From: Lophius americanus | Taxonomy: Eukaryota > Chordata > Actinopteri > Lophiiformes > Lophiidae | Length of the DNA: 64,000 nt | Assembly (NCBI GenBank): GCA_037951165.1 | Contig: JBBDHG010000426.1 | Span: 1 to 64,000 of the forward strand | Reading direction: 5' to 3' | Shown: positions 46,831-57,559 of the stretch, piece by piece | Position numbering within the stretch: the first letter of the stretch is position 1 | Layout: each line of letters starts with the position of its first letter | Made by a program: the position numbers and the translations under genes | Notes under the pieces: model-generated | Told to the model about the DNA's origin: nothing | Databases searched by the model: none | The model's input: the letters and a program-made list of their open reading frames with translations, nothing else

Positions 46831-46984
46831 GGAAAATTTCATTATTTTCCCTAATCGCTAACAAATATTTACAAAAATTGACGTTTACATAAATTCAACA
46901 TTTCCAGATGGATGTTTTTTTCTAACTGTAAGCGTTTGTTGTGAAATAATTTAAATACGGCCGTTTAATAAGCAGAATTTCAAA

Positions 46985-47745
46985 ATGTGTTTGAGTGATG
47001 GATGGGTACGAGGTGGAGGTGGGACCGCACCAAGGATCGGCTCTGAGTCCCTCCTTGTTTGCTGTGGTTTGACGGAGAGGCTGACAGAGGAGGTCAAGCA
47101 GGAGTCTCTGTGGATCATGATGTTGGTGGATGACATTGTGATCCGTAGTGAGAGCAGGGATCAGGTGGAGGTGAACCTGGAGAGGTGGAGGTATGTGCTG
47201 GAGAGAAGGTGGAGCGGTGAGGATGGAGGAGTAGAAGTGGAGGAGGGAGGTGCAGGAGTTTGAGAGCATTGGAGAGTGTGGAAAAGAGGTGAAGCAGCGA
47301 GTGCAGACAGGGTGGAGTAAGAGCAGAAGAGTGTCAGGAGTTATCTGTGACAGAAGAGTAGCAGCAGGAGTGAAGGGAAAGGTTTTCCAAAATCTCTGCC
47401 GGATGGTTTAGAGGCGGAGTCTCTGACGAGTAGACAGGAGACAGAGCTGAAAATGTTCAGATGTGTGAGGAGGAAGGACAGGATTAGAGAGGAGGACATC
47501 AGAGGGACAGTCCAGGTTAGACGTCCTGGAGACAAAGTCAGAGAGGACAGATTGAGATGGTTCTGACCCGTGAAGAAGAGGAGGATAGTGGATCTACTGG
47601 TAGAAGGATGTTGGAGATGGAGCTGCAGCCGGTAGAAAGAGGTGAAGACCAAAGAGGAGGGTTTGTAGACGTGTTGAGAGAGGACACGCAGTTGGTTTTC
47701 CCTACTAATAGCATGGAGTGGCTGTCCTCCTCTGATGCAGGTGTT
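46985..47745 (+). pseudogene. RTE-type LINE reverse transcriptase pseudogene, C-terminal half
   Basis: 46985-47263 translates with RLTEEVKQES, MMLVDDIVIRSESRDQVEV and LERWRYVLERR. This is the palm region of a fish non-LTR reverse transcriptase, where the catalytic FADD/YADD motif has become LVDD. After stops and frame changes the thumb and C-terminal part follow: EVKQRVQTGW and SGVICDRRVAAGVKGKVF (about 47290-47390), RPGDKVREDRLRWF (about 47520-47565), and RRMLEMELQPVERGEDQRGG (about 47605-47665). The endonuclease and N-terminal RT regions are missing, as expected for a 5'-truncated copy. RTE clade is my best assignment. Confidence 0.8.
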
Positions 47746-49309
47746 TTCAATATCTGCATTAACTCTGGGAGTGGAATAAATACTCACCGGCGCCACAACA
47801 GGCTCATTTTTCACCCTCATGTCTTTCTGTGAGAGTTAATTATTCCACAATAAGCACGACTTGACAAATGGACTTTATTCACTCTTTCAATCCGTTTGGT
47901 CACCGATTGAACGGGTCAGGTAGTCCACATTAAACGGTTCATATATTTGAGTGATGGGCGCGGCGTTACAGCTAGAAGGTTTTTTGGGGTTTTGAGTCCA
48001 GCCTCTCTGTGTGGCGTCTCCATGTTCGCCCTTTTGTTTGCACGGCGTCCCCCCCCCACCATCGACCCCCGGGTGCCCCGGCTTCCTCCTGCAGACCCCC
48101 GCTTAATAAGAAACTCGCTTTTGAATCCCAGATCACGTGTAAAACCCTGACCCAAACTGCTCATACGTCCTGTCACTGTGTCACTTTAAGTGAAAATAAA
48201 TGATTCTCCTTTTCTTTTTTTTTTGGTGCTGGGAACCCCCTCAAAGACCCCCCGGGATTCCCCGAGACCCCGCTTTGAGAAAACCGCTGCTTTCAGGGCA
48301 TTCTGTCTTACTAGACACTTTAATATCCCACTAGCGCAGTAAGTTGACAGTTCGGCGTCCCCCTCTTTTGGTATTACAGATGGTTAATGTGGGGGTCCAG
48401 CCCATGATTCATGACTCGTCGCATCGCCCACCCGGCAACCCCTTCGTCGGGCGAAAAAAACGAAAACGCCAGACACTTCTGATATTCTACGTAATGATGG
48501 CTGCCTGACACGTTTCAAGGCCTCAATGCCGGGTCCGAGGTAATTCCTCTGGGTCAGGGGGCCACATCCACAAACACTCACTGTGTATGTGAACAGACAT
48601 GAAAGAAGTTAAAGTCAGTGGTGGCGGGGGGGGTCTACCTCGGCGTGGGCCGGCCCCCTTTGGATGTCTCGCCAGCCTGTGATTTCACCAGAACCTTATC
48701 TCCAACAACAGACCAGTCGTTTTTCTGCCCGTACCCTTCCAGGGCCGACGCTCGTGGAAAGAAAACACAGATGACACCCACGCTTCGCCCCACGAGGGGG
48801 GGGGGGCGCGCTAACGTCTGTTGTATTGTATTCCTGTCTCGTCTGAAGGGGCTTCTGTTGTTCGACTTTCCTAATCAGCGGTAACTAATCGCTGCATGTG
48901 GGCATCTTGTAGAAACAGGAGTCTAGTTCTGAGCCCACTTCTGCTTCGTGCCAGTTTCCTTTTTTTGTTTTTTTGCAGGTACTGGATCAGGTTTTTTTTT
49001 TTGGGGGGGGGTTGATGATCTAGTTTATGTTGATTCACGTTACTTTGAGAAAGTTTGCATGAGGCACTTTCCAAGAGGAGAAGGTCTGGACCGTACTCTT
49101 GATACTCCAGGTCCCACCGGATCCGGCCGACGGCGACAGTGGCGGGGAAATTTCAGCCGCTTCAGGGAGAAACTTTAACCAGAACCAGACTGAATGTGGG
49201 CGGACCTCGTCTGCGAGAAAACAGAAAGAGACTCAGGGGGGAGTCGGAGATTTAGTTTTCTTAAAAAACTAAATAAAAAATACTTTATTTACGTTCTCGC
49301 ATCAGACAG
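47746..49309. other. Unique sequence
   Basis: No recognised gene or repeat. C9 near 48050, G10 near 48790 and T/G tracts near 48992-49010. Confidence 0.4.
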
Positions 49310-49963
49310 ATTTTCAACGCCTCGAATCGACTTTAAATGAATCGACTTTAAAGATTTATCTTTTATATGTCGTGTTTCCACACTAATAGTTCAGAATTTA
49401 CTCACTAGGGGGAGTTTTAAACAAAAATTAAAAACACTTTTGGACATGACTTCTTAACTATTGGCCTGATTTAGTTCAAATTGTGTGCATAGGAATCGAC
49501 TTGAGGAAATCTGTCTTGAAATATCGTATTTAACTTGAAAAGTTCGTACTGTACTCACTAGGGGGAGCATTGTGTTTAACAAAAAGACACAATTTTTCAG
49601 AAAAAACTTCCTAACTGCAGATCCGATTTAGTCCAGATTCGGTGCATATGAATCGAATCGAGGAGATCTAACTTGTTTGTATCATATTTTATACTTTAAT
49701 AGTTCATATTTTACTCACTAGGGGGAGCATCTTTTGAATTTTTACCAAAAACACGACTTTTTCGGAAAAAAAACGTCTGAATCGACTGAGTCCAGATTCG
49801 GTGTATATGAATCAGATCCAGGAGATCTACGTCGTTTGAATCATATTTGATTATTTTATAACTCCAAATGTTTCTTACTAGGGGGAGGTGTACGAACTTC
49901 AGAATTTTTTTGAAGTGTTCATATTTGTTTGTACAACGCAGGGGGGTAGGAACTTTTCGGGGA
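49310..49963 (-). mobile_element. Family A modular element, four tandem modules
   Basis: CTCACTAGGGGGAG or a close variant occurs at 49401, 49554, 49714 and 49874 (spacing 153, 160 and 160 bp). Between them recur TTAGTCCAGATTCGGTGCAT, ATGAATCGAATCGAGGAGAT and ATAGTTCATATTTTACTC. The outer end near 49963 reads GTACAACGCAGGGGG, then AACTTTTCGGGGACA, the reverse complement of the family's left end. The opposite end near 49310 is not recognisable. This copy shows most clearly that modules have multiplied inside the element. Confidence 0.7.
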
Positions 49964-50902
49964 CAACAGCGAAGGCTAAGCATGAGTAAAGTATAAAACA
50001 ATCAGTACCCGCCTTTAAAAAATAAAAAAAAATAAAGAACTTAAGAGCTAGAAAAAAACTTGAAAATTGCTTAAAAAGACTTTTTTGCATCAACGTTGCT
50101 CAAATGTTTCCGAGTCCCCCATCATTTTACAAAACTCCAGCCAGAGTTTGGACCTGATGTTGCAGAACTTCACTAATGTGGCCTCCTGATCTTGCCGGAC
50201 TTCTATCCAGTTCTTCCTCCTGACGAACATGACCGGTTTAGCCTCAGCTTTTTTTTCACAACTGCCTCTTCATCGGGTTTATCCTTGTGACTCAGAGAGA
50301 CTCCGGGAGGGAAAAAGTGAGAGACGGAGAGAGATTCAAAGGGAGAGAGAGAAATCTACAGAAACAATAAAAGCTTTATTAAACATCAGTGGGCGCCAAC
50401 CGGGACCACAGCCGTGACTAAAGAGCACTCAGAGATCGCAAACCTCCATCAAGGCACAACAGTACTCAACGCAGACGCGTTACTCCGATCCGACTACATC
50501 GCTTTATTCAGGATACCTTCTAATTACTGAACCCATCTTAATTATCACAGTGATATATTCAGGTTTCATAGGTAGTGTTTTATTCAGGATGCAGTTTATG
50601 ATTATGTGACAGAATCGGACCAGTTGTCACTTTAACACAGGGGTCAAGATTTCCTGTGACAGTAAAAACTTTTGGTGGGTCACGAAAAACTCCCAGGTGC
50701 TCCATCTCGCCATGGTTAAGAAAACTGTATTATGACGTCATCAAACTTTTGGGGATAAACTTTTGGGGAAAGTGTTTTTCGTGGTAGTCTTTTCAGGATA
50801 GAGTTTTCGGGATAGTGTTTTCGAGAGAGTCTATCCTGATACCTGAGCCTCAGCTCTGAGGACCTCTATCGCCATGAAGTCCATGTTTACATGGAGTTTT
50901 TA
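49964..50902. other. Unique sequence
   Basis: No gene recognised. Short GA-rich stretch at 50320-50352. 50750-50830 repeats CTTTTGGGGATA / TTTTCGGGATAGTG-like phrases. Confidence 0.4.
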
Positions 50903-51201
50903 TTAATCCATTCATCCGTTTCATCGACCTCCTTGTCCTTTTCAGGGTCATGTGGGGAGGCTACAACTTATCCCAGCTTGGAATCGGGCTACATCCTGGA
51001 CAATTCGTCATTTCATTACATTCCCAATTACCGATAATTTAGTCAGGAATTCGCCTACATTCATGGTTTCCGACTGCGGGAGGAAGCCGGAGTGCCTGTC
51101 GGGAATCCGCACTGAAATGGAGCGGAGACACAAACGCCCCGAGGCCAGAGGTGGATTTGGACCCAGAACCTCCATGCTGTGAATCAACAGTGCTACTCGA
51201 A
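50903..51201 (+). repeat. Common teleost interspersed repeat, near-complete copy
   Basis: CCATTCATCCGTTTC, CTTGTCCTTTTCAGGGTCAT, GTGGGGAGGCTACAACTTAT, CATCCTGGACAATTCGTCAT, GACTGCGGGAGGAAGCCGGA, ACACAAACGCCCCGAGGCCA, CCCAGAACCTCCATGCTGTG and CAACAGTGCTA follow the whole order of a very common fish repeat. In that repeat the equivalents are GGGTCACGGGGGGCTGGAGC, GTGGGAGGAAGCCGGAGT and GCTGTGAGGCGACAGTGCTA. The element class is not certain. Fragments are at 2013 and 62330. Confidence 0.8.
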
Positions 51202-51274
51202 CCCAGTATTCAATGCCGGTGTTTAATTCGCCATCTCTTGCTGTTTTAGGACAACAATCAGACCCCCGCTAACC

Positions 51275-51277
<3 letters not shown>

Positions 51278-51308
<31 letters not shown>

Positions 51309-51327
51309 ACCCCCCCCCCCCCCCCCC
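51278..51327. repeat. C31-A-C18 homopolymer tract
   Basis: Fifty bases of C with one A at 51309. Faces the G33 tract at 51795. Confidence 0.96.
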
Positions 51328-51794
51328 ACTCAGCTCTACTTCTTCTTTTTCACCTTGTTCTCTCTCTTCACTCGCCGATTCCTCCCAACACCCCCCCTCT
51401 GACACGTCCGCGAGGCCGGTTCCCTCGGAGACGACTCCAATCAGAGTTAGTAGAGGAAATAAACACAAGGGGTCCTTTGGATCCCGTGCAATGCCACGAA
51501 CACTTCCAGCCCCCCCCACCACCACCCCCTAAAAAAAAAAAAAAAAAACCTTCGTGGCTCAAACCAAAATTTATGAATGAGGCACTTGAAGACCATAATT
51601 CATGTCCTCCAGAAGTGGGTTGATTTATGACCCTGAAAATTAAACTTCTCACACTCCTCTCAGGCGTTTCCTGCTTTATGGCGCCCAGGAATTGAAGTGA
51701 AAGCCCTGATATTTTTTTGGCACCTTCGCTCGCCTTTAACTTCTCAATCAATAGCAATTAGCACAGCTTACTTTTACTGGTGGTACGGTAGTGT
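51328..51794. other. Sequence between C and G homopolymers
   Basis: Includes an A18 tract at 51531-51548. 51558-51670 (AATTTATGAATGAGGCACTT, CATAATTCATGTCC, GATTTATGACCC) is a fair candidate for conserved noncoding DNA. No gene. Confidence 0.4.

Positions 51795-51827
<33 letters not shown>
51795..51827. repeat. G33 homopolymer
   Basis: Uninterrupted run of 33 G. Strong potential for G-quadruplex formation and for sequencing length error. Confidence 0.96.
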
Positions 51828-51829
<2 letters not shown>

Positions 51830-53104
51830 ATGTGGTTTCTGAGTCCGGGCGTGTTTGGGAGCGGGGTTAGTGTTTGAGTATCCCCCTCCGTGTCCAGATG
51901 GGGTGTATATCAAAGGAAGTCATGTAGAACCGAGAAAATAAGGAGGGAAAATACATTCCTGGTCTGCAGTGAGGGGAGCGCCGCCAAGACCCGGCTTGAA
52001 ATCCTCCAAACAAAAAAAAAAAAAACGCCGTCAAAAACCCCCTTGTGTTTTGATTAACAAAGATATTTACTCAATGAATTGAGCAATTGGGAGATGGACG
52101 CCGCCGCCCGCCCCGCCGCCGCCGCTTCGCCTCCAGCCTGGACGGCAATGAATGCAGGCTCTTATTGTGAAATTAGACATTTACTCAATCGCAGTTGGGT
52201 TTCGTCCGGGCCCTTTATTTGAAGTCCGTCCTCGGGGGGAAATGATAGATCCCCGCTGCGCTCTCTAACGGTTTATTGTCTCTCGTTGATTAGCTGGAGA
52301 GGCGGAGAGGAAACACAGACGGTGAGTTAATCAACGCGTTGTTGCGCCAAGTGCTGTGAATTATTATGGACTGATGTGCCGTTTCTTTCGCAAACCACAC
52401 ACACACACACGGACGTCGTACTCGCAGCCCGGTCCCGATTCTTTCTTGTCGGGTTCTGAAGCTCGAACGCAATACCAGTCGATTTTGAAAAAGCGGGGAT
52501 GGGGGGGTAAGATTTAAAAAGAAAGAAAGGTGCTTCTAAATTAAAGCAGAGCAGCGAAATGAGGAACTACTCGGATACTTATAGTTTATACCTCAGCACC
52601 ACACGTCTGTAAGATGTCGATGCACAGGTATTGGACCAGAGGGCACCTGGACCTGATTGGCTCCGCCTCCGGACCTGAACCCACACAAACATGCATTTGG
52701 GTTTCTGACCTTAACCTTCCCTTCCACAGGAAATAAAAATAATAATTAATTAAATGCCGTTATCACGCTCAAGTGTAAGTGATCCTGCGGAAAAACATCT
52801 GCGAGCAGGTAAACCCAGCAGAACCAGCAGCACAGAAAACATGGCGTACGATGTGAGCCGGGTCATGAATTCGTCCACAGATGCCGGCATCATTTAAACC
52901 ACATTTCACCTCTGGGTCCGATCACCTGCTGGTGCATGCAGCTATGCAGCTTCGCCCTGTTCCGCCGCCTTTCTTCGATGGTCTGTGGAGACGAGTCCGG
53001 GGGGCTTTAGCTAATCGGCCGGGACATAATTGATGCCTGTGACCTGAAGCTGCCCTGAAGAAGAGCGGAATGGCGGCAGATGAAAGGATCCGATCAGGTC
53101 TGTT
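51828..53104. other. Unique sequence
   Basis: No gene recognised. A15 at 52011-52025. 52030-52290 (TTGATTAACAAAGATATTTA, GTGAAATTAGACATTTACTC) is a candidate for conserved noncoding DNA by appearance. Confidence 0.35.
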
Positions 53105-53130
53105 CTCTCTCTCTCTCTCTCTCTCTCTCT
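53105..53130. repeat. CT microsatellite
   Basis: Thirteen CT units. Confidence 0.95.
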
Positions 53131-54609
53131 GTGAGATAGAGAGTTCTGTCTCTAGCCGGTGGGGAACTTCCACATGATCATTAATAGCTCATCCAGAAGA
53201 CGACACCCACCCGCCCAGCCAGCCGCCCGCCCGCCCGCACACATGCAGACCATCTGAACGAGTAAAATCGCCGCGGCGACCGTCGTTCGTTGGGGCCGAT
53301 TGGGATCAAGAAGACTCTCTGCTGTGGCTTCGGGGTCAGAACAGGCCCGGGAATACGGCGGGTGGTAGAATGACGCGTCGGAAAAAGAAAAAAACGAGAG
53401 GAGGGGTCAACGGTGGTGGCGATAATGCAGAACGGATGCCTTGTCTGCCACGCCGCCACCACCACCACCACCGCCGCTGCCGCCTGTTTTTGCTCTCCAG
53501 GGCAACTGATGAGACCCAGATGGAAGATGGAAGGCCAGCTGCTTTGGGTTTCCGAGCCCGGGGAGGAGGGCGTCACGAGCTGGAGATGTTTGTGAGTGTT
53601 GGAGGAGTTGGTATGCAGGTCAAAGGGGGCACCAATGCGTGAAGGTGTGGACTCGAAGACATATTTTCATCTTCACGCTCCTTTTATCGCCCCCCCCCCC
53701 TCCCGTAGCTCCTACCTACCTGAAGGGGTTTCTATTATTAGCCGCAAGAGGCATGAAGGTGTTCTGAATCACCGGACCGGACCCTTGGTAAGTCAAAGGA
53801 GCCATCTGCCCTTTTTTTTTTCCCCCTCCCCAACTCCCATCAGAGGAGTAATGAAAAGGTCACCTGATATCCTGTGTGGGTCTGGCTCTGGATCTGAAGG
53901 CCCGCTTATTATTGGACTCTTCCTGATGGCCCGGCCTCTCGGTGAGTCACCCGTGTGGATAAACAGTGGATGGAAACAAAGGAGAACCTGCCAAACCTCT
54001 GTTAGATCTATAGAAAAGACCCGTTTCCTCCTGCTGCTGCTCTTTGTTTCCATTCGGCTGATTAAGGTCTTCTTTGTCGATCCATCACCCATCAGTTTGG
54101 ACCGTTGGCAGCCATTTTTTTCCCCCCGCCGTCACACACAAGGCGTGAAAATCAAATGTCATACCGCTGCCGGCTGGAAACGACGAAAGGAATCTTGGTT
54201 GATCTGGTGTGACGGAATACCGTGAGGAACTGGAGGTTTTACTATAAAAGGCCCCAAAAGTAGTTATGAGAAAAGAATATTTCCTCCATGTTTGCCAGTT
54301 TGGAAGGAACGCAGCCGTAGAACGTACGTGACTCTTCACTTTTGGGGATAAATTTCTTCGTCAACTTCTTCTTCATTCTTGTATTTTTCTGCCACTCGGA
54401 ACTCAAAACATCAAAGTCGCTGATTGAGTCGAAAGAAGTTTGCGCTTTCAGACTGCTGTACAAACATGGCGGCCTCTATGAAACAGGACACGCCTCCTTT
54501 CTCCAGATGCAAACTGGTTAATTCTAAGCGAATCTTAAATATTTGTAATTTTTTTTTTCAATTCTCATTATACACAGAATATTGTGGCATAAGTTATTAC
54601 TTTCCTGCA
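53131..54609. other. Unique sequence
   Basis: A CCA/CCG triplet run lies at about 53450-53487. A 209-codon plus frame (53596-54225) shows no recognisable domain or conserved pattern, and I do not call it. Confidence 0.4.
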
Positions 54610-54672
54610 TTTGGGCGGCCCCTTGGAGCGAATTGGGGTTCCGGGTGATAAAACCAACGACCCTCTAACTGG
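54610..54672 (-). repeat. SINE-like fragment next to the 24-bp array
   Basis: The reverse complement reads CCAGTTAGAGGGTCGTTGGT (B-box-like region), then GGAACCCCAATTCGCTCC. This matches the fish repeat phrase AGAGGGTCGGTGGTTCGA followed by GAACCCCAAATTGCTCC. Confidence 0.4.
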
Positions 54673-54678
54673 GGGGCA

Positions 54679-55935
54679 ACCGCTCCACCGTCTGAGGCTA
54701 CCACCGCTCCACCGTCTGAGGCTACCACCGCACCACCGTCTGAGGCTACCACCGCTCCACCGTCTGAGGCTACCACCGCTCCACCGTCTGAGGCTACCAC
54801 CGCAACACCGTCTGAGGCTACTACCACTCCACCGTCTGAGGCTACCACCGCTCTACCGTCTGAGGCTACCACCGCTCCACCGTCTGAGGCTACCACCGCT
54901 CCACCGTCTGAGGCTACCACCGCTCCACCGTCTGAGGCTACCACCGCACCACCGTCTGAGGCTACCACCGCTCCACCGTCTGAGGCTACCACCGCTCCAC
55001 CGTCTGAGGCTACCACCGCTCCACCGTCTGAGGCTACCACCGCTCCACCGTCTGAGGCTACCACCGCTCCACCGTCTGAGGCTACCACCGCTCCACCGTC
55101 TGAGGCTACCACCGCTCCACCGTCTGAGGCTACCATCGCTCCACCGTCTGAGGCTACCACCGCTCCACCGTCTGAGGCTACGACCGCTCCACCGTCTGAG
55201 GCTACCATCGCTCAACCTTCTGAGTCTACTACCGCTTCACCGTCTGAGGCTACCACCGCTCCACCGTCTGAGGCTACCACCGCTCCACCGTCTAAGGCTA
55301 CCACTGCTCCACCGTCTGAGGCTACCACCGCTCCACCGTCTGAGGCTACCACCGCTCCACCGTCTGAGGCTACCACCGCACCACCGTCTGAGGCTACCAC
55401 CGCTCCACCGTCTGAGGCTACCACCGCTCTACCGTCTGAGGCTACCACCGCTCCACCGTCTGAGGCTACCACCGCTCCACCGTCTGAGGCTACCACCGCT
55501 CCACCGTCTGAGGCTACCACCGCTCCACCGTCTGAGGCTACCACCGCTCCACCGTCTGAGGCTACCACCGCTCCACCGTCTGAGGCTACCACCGCTCCAC
55601 CGTCTGAGGCTACCACCGCTCCACCGTCTGAGGCTACGACCGCTCCACCGTCTGAGGCTACCATCGCTCAACCTTCTGAGTCTACTACCGCTTCACCGTC
55701 TGAGGCTACCACCGCTCCACCGTCTGAGGCTACCACCGCTCCACCGTCTAAGGCTACCACTGCTCCACCGTCTGAGGCTACCACCGCACCACCGTCTGAG
55801 GCTACCACCGCTCCACCGTCTGAGGCTACCACCGCTCCACCTTCTGAGTCTACAACCGCTCCACCGTCTGAGGCTACCACCGCTCCACCGTCTGAGGCTA
55901 CCACCGCTCCACCGTCTGAGGCTACCACAGCTACA
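54679..55935. repeat. 24-bp minisatellite, about 52 copies, open in four frames
   Basis: The unit is ACCACCGCTCCACCGTCTGA plus GGCT. Because 24 is a multiple of three, two plus frames and two minus frames stay open: PPLHRLRL and TTAPPSEA on plus, VVASDGGA and GGSLRRWS on minus. The TTAPPSEA frame is Pro/Thr/Ser rich like a mucin domain and ends at a TAA at 55936. A stop lies at 54649, and there is no ATG or AG acceptor between it and the array. A variant block (TCGCTCAACCTTCTGAGTC and neighbours) occurs at about 55207 and again 456 bp later, a 19-unit duplication. Gene status is unproven. Confidence 0.97.
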
Positions 55936-56521
55936 TAAACCATAGCAGTAAATATCATACACCCTTAAATTAAAAAAGAGATTGTTTTTTGTTTTTCTTT
56001 ACGCACTGCTCCTTTAATCTCCTCAGACATTCTTCTCCCTCTCATTTCTTCCTTGGAGACAATCAGACTAAACCCGGCGTACGGTTTGCTTGGCTCGTTG
56101 TTTATCGTGCGTACAACCACAGTCCACAGCTGCGTACATTCTGGATTCTCCGCCCGAACCGACAGACACAACAGAAAACAAACAAACGCTAAAAAGAAGC
56201 AAATGCGGCCGCCGGAGCGCGGCGCTGGTAATTCCGCGCCCAAACCGGCCCCGTTTTCCCTTTTTCTAGCGCCGCCACATCCTAATCAGTCGCAACGTAT
56301 TACTGTAAATAGAGATGGGAATAAATGAACCGACCGTCCTCTCTCTCTCTCTCGCCGCACTCTAGTTTTATTTATTCAACACACATTTTTTTCCGGAACA
56401 TCGAGATGCAAATTTCCGCCGTTTGTGAATATGAATAACATCTGGCGCGTTTCCGAGGAGAGGGGACGTCTCGGGGGCCACGCCAGTCAAAGCTGGGCCG
56501 GAATGAATAAAGATATCTCAC
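55936..56521. other. Unique sequence after the 24-bp array
   Basis: No gene recognised. An AATAAA hexamer occurs at about 56310, 375 bases after the in-frame TAA of the array. Hexamers like this are frequent by chance in such DNA. A short CT run lies at 56338-56353. Confidence 0.4.
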
Positions 56522-56553
<32 letters not shown>

Positions 56554-56570
56554 GGAGAGAGGGAGAGAGA
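56522..56570. repeat. GA microsatellite
   Basis: GA run with GCGA and GGGA interruptions. Confidence 0.95.
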
Positions 56571-57113
56571 CACTTCCTCTCTTCAGCGCTCTTCAACGCT
56601 AATTAAGGCGGAGCTTTTGCCCTCGCGGCTCCCATTCAGCGCTGGATGCGAGCAGGAAGCCAGCGGGCGTCACACCCGGTTACCGGTGGCGCAAGGTGAC
56701 GGAGTTCAACCGGTCCCGGGCCGCAAAGAGAAAAGTCCTTATTCAATTATGTGCTTTAATAAAGACGACAGAACACGCTTCTCTTTTTTTTTTTTTTTTT
56801 TTTTTGGTCTTTCTTTCTTCTAAATGCCAGCGAGCCCAAAGTTAACCTTTAGATATTGTATAATTAAATCCACGCAGAGAAACGCGTCTGAATAAATAAC
56901 GGCTCGCGACTAAAGCCGGCGAATAGAAGCGGGTCGGTGTGTTTACCGAGGTGGACCCGGTTCTGTTTGACACATAAATCCCACGCGTCGCAGCCTCACG
57001 GAGCCGCGCAATTAACCGCAGCTACCGAGGAGAGGAGCACATCTGGACGCATCTGTCTGGACTCAGATCTCAAGTCAAGTGGAGCAACATGTTAACCCGC
57101 TCCAGATATCGGA
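56571..57113. other. Unique sequence with T22 tract
   Basis: T22 at 56784-56805. No gene recognised. Confidence 0.4.
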
Positions 57114-57130
57114 CCCCCCCCCCCCCCCCC
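57114..57130. repeat. C17 homopolymer
   Basis: Uninterrupted run of 17 C. Confidence 0.95.
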
Positions 57131-57404
57131 TCCTTCCACACTTCACCATCAAAGATAAAGCAATTTTGCTGACAACAGAAGACGATAAAAGCAAATGTCT
57201 CTCATCTGGAAGCAATCGCCGCGCTCCCGGTTCCCCGCCCAGCTCTCATGCATTGTTTGCAGATTACACATGCTTTCCCCCGCTGCGTTTGAAGTGAACA
57301 AATGTCGGGAGTTATTCCCCCGGTCGGGGACGCATGTCTGCGATGATTGGACCGGAGGGGGTTCTAAGTGTGTGTTCTCTCTCGGCTCAAGTGTGTGTTG
57401 TTGG
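57131..57404. other. Unique sequence, candidate conserved noncoding DNA
   Basis: 57160-57310 (AAAGCAAATGTCTCTCATC, CATGCATTGTTTGCAGATTA) is repeat free without a clear frame. Conservation is a guess from its appearance. Confidence 0.25.
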
Positions 57405-57475
57405 CGCAGGAGTCCCCGACCTTTTTTTATTCCACCGCGGACGGGTTTAATATCGACGTTAATCGAGTGGACAGA
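57405..57475 (+). mobile_element. hAT-like DNA transposon end fragment
   Basis: CAGGAGTCCCCGACCTTTTT, then CCACCGCGGACGGGTTTAAT, corresponds to a frequent fish transposon start (CAGGGGTCCCCAACCTTTTT, CCACGGACCGGTTTAATG). I place it among hAT-type elements from memory of that start. The rest is replaced by TA repeats. Confidence 0.5.
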
Positions 57476-57478
57476 AAA

Positions 57479-57551
57479 ATATATATATATATACATATAT
57501 GTATATATATATGTATATATATATGTATATATATATGTATATATGTATACA
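57479..57551. repeat. TA/TATG microsatellite
   Basis: TA run with regular GT/AC interruptions about every 14 bp. Confidence 0.95.
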
Positions 57552-57559
57552 TGTTTGCA

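Noticed and set aside
50360..50420. Possible LTR end and primer-binding-like sequence (AATAAAAGC, then TGGGCGCCAACCGGGACC)
   Set aside because: No matching second LTR, no gag or pol remnant nearby, and the primer-site match is imperfect.
53596..54225. 209-codon plus-strand frame
   Set aside because: Contains poly-Phe from a T tract and no family resemblance, so it is likely chance.
54611..55945. 444-codon plus-strand frame with repeated LHRLRLPP
   Set aside because: This frame is open only because the 24-bp unit has no stop in it. The mucin-like frame (TTAPPSEA) is the more plausible reading, and even that is unproven.
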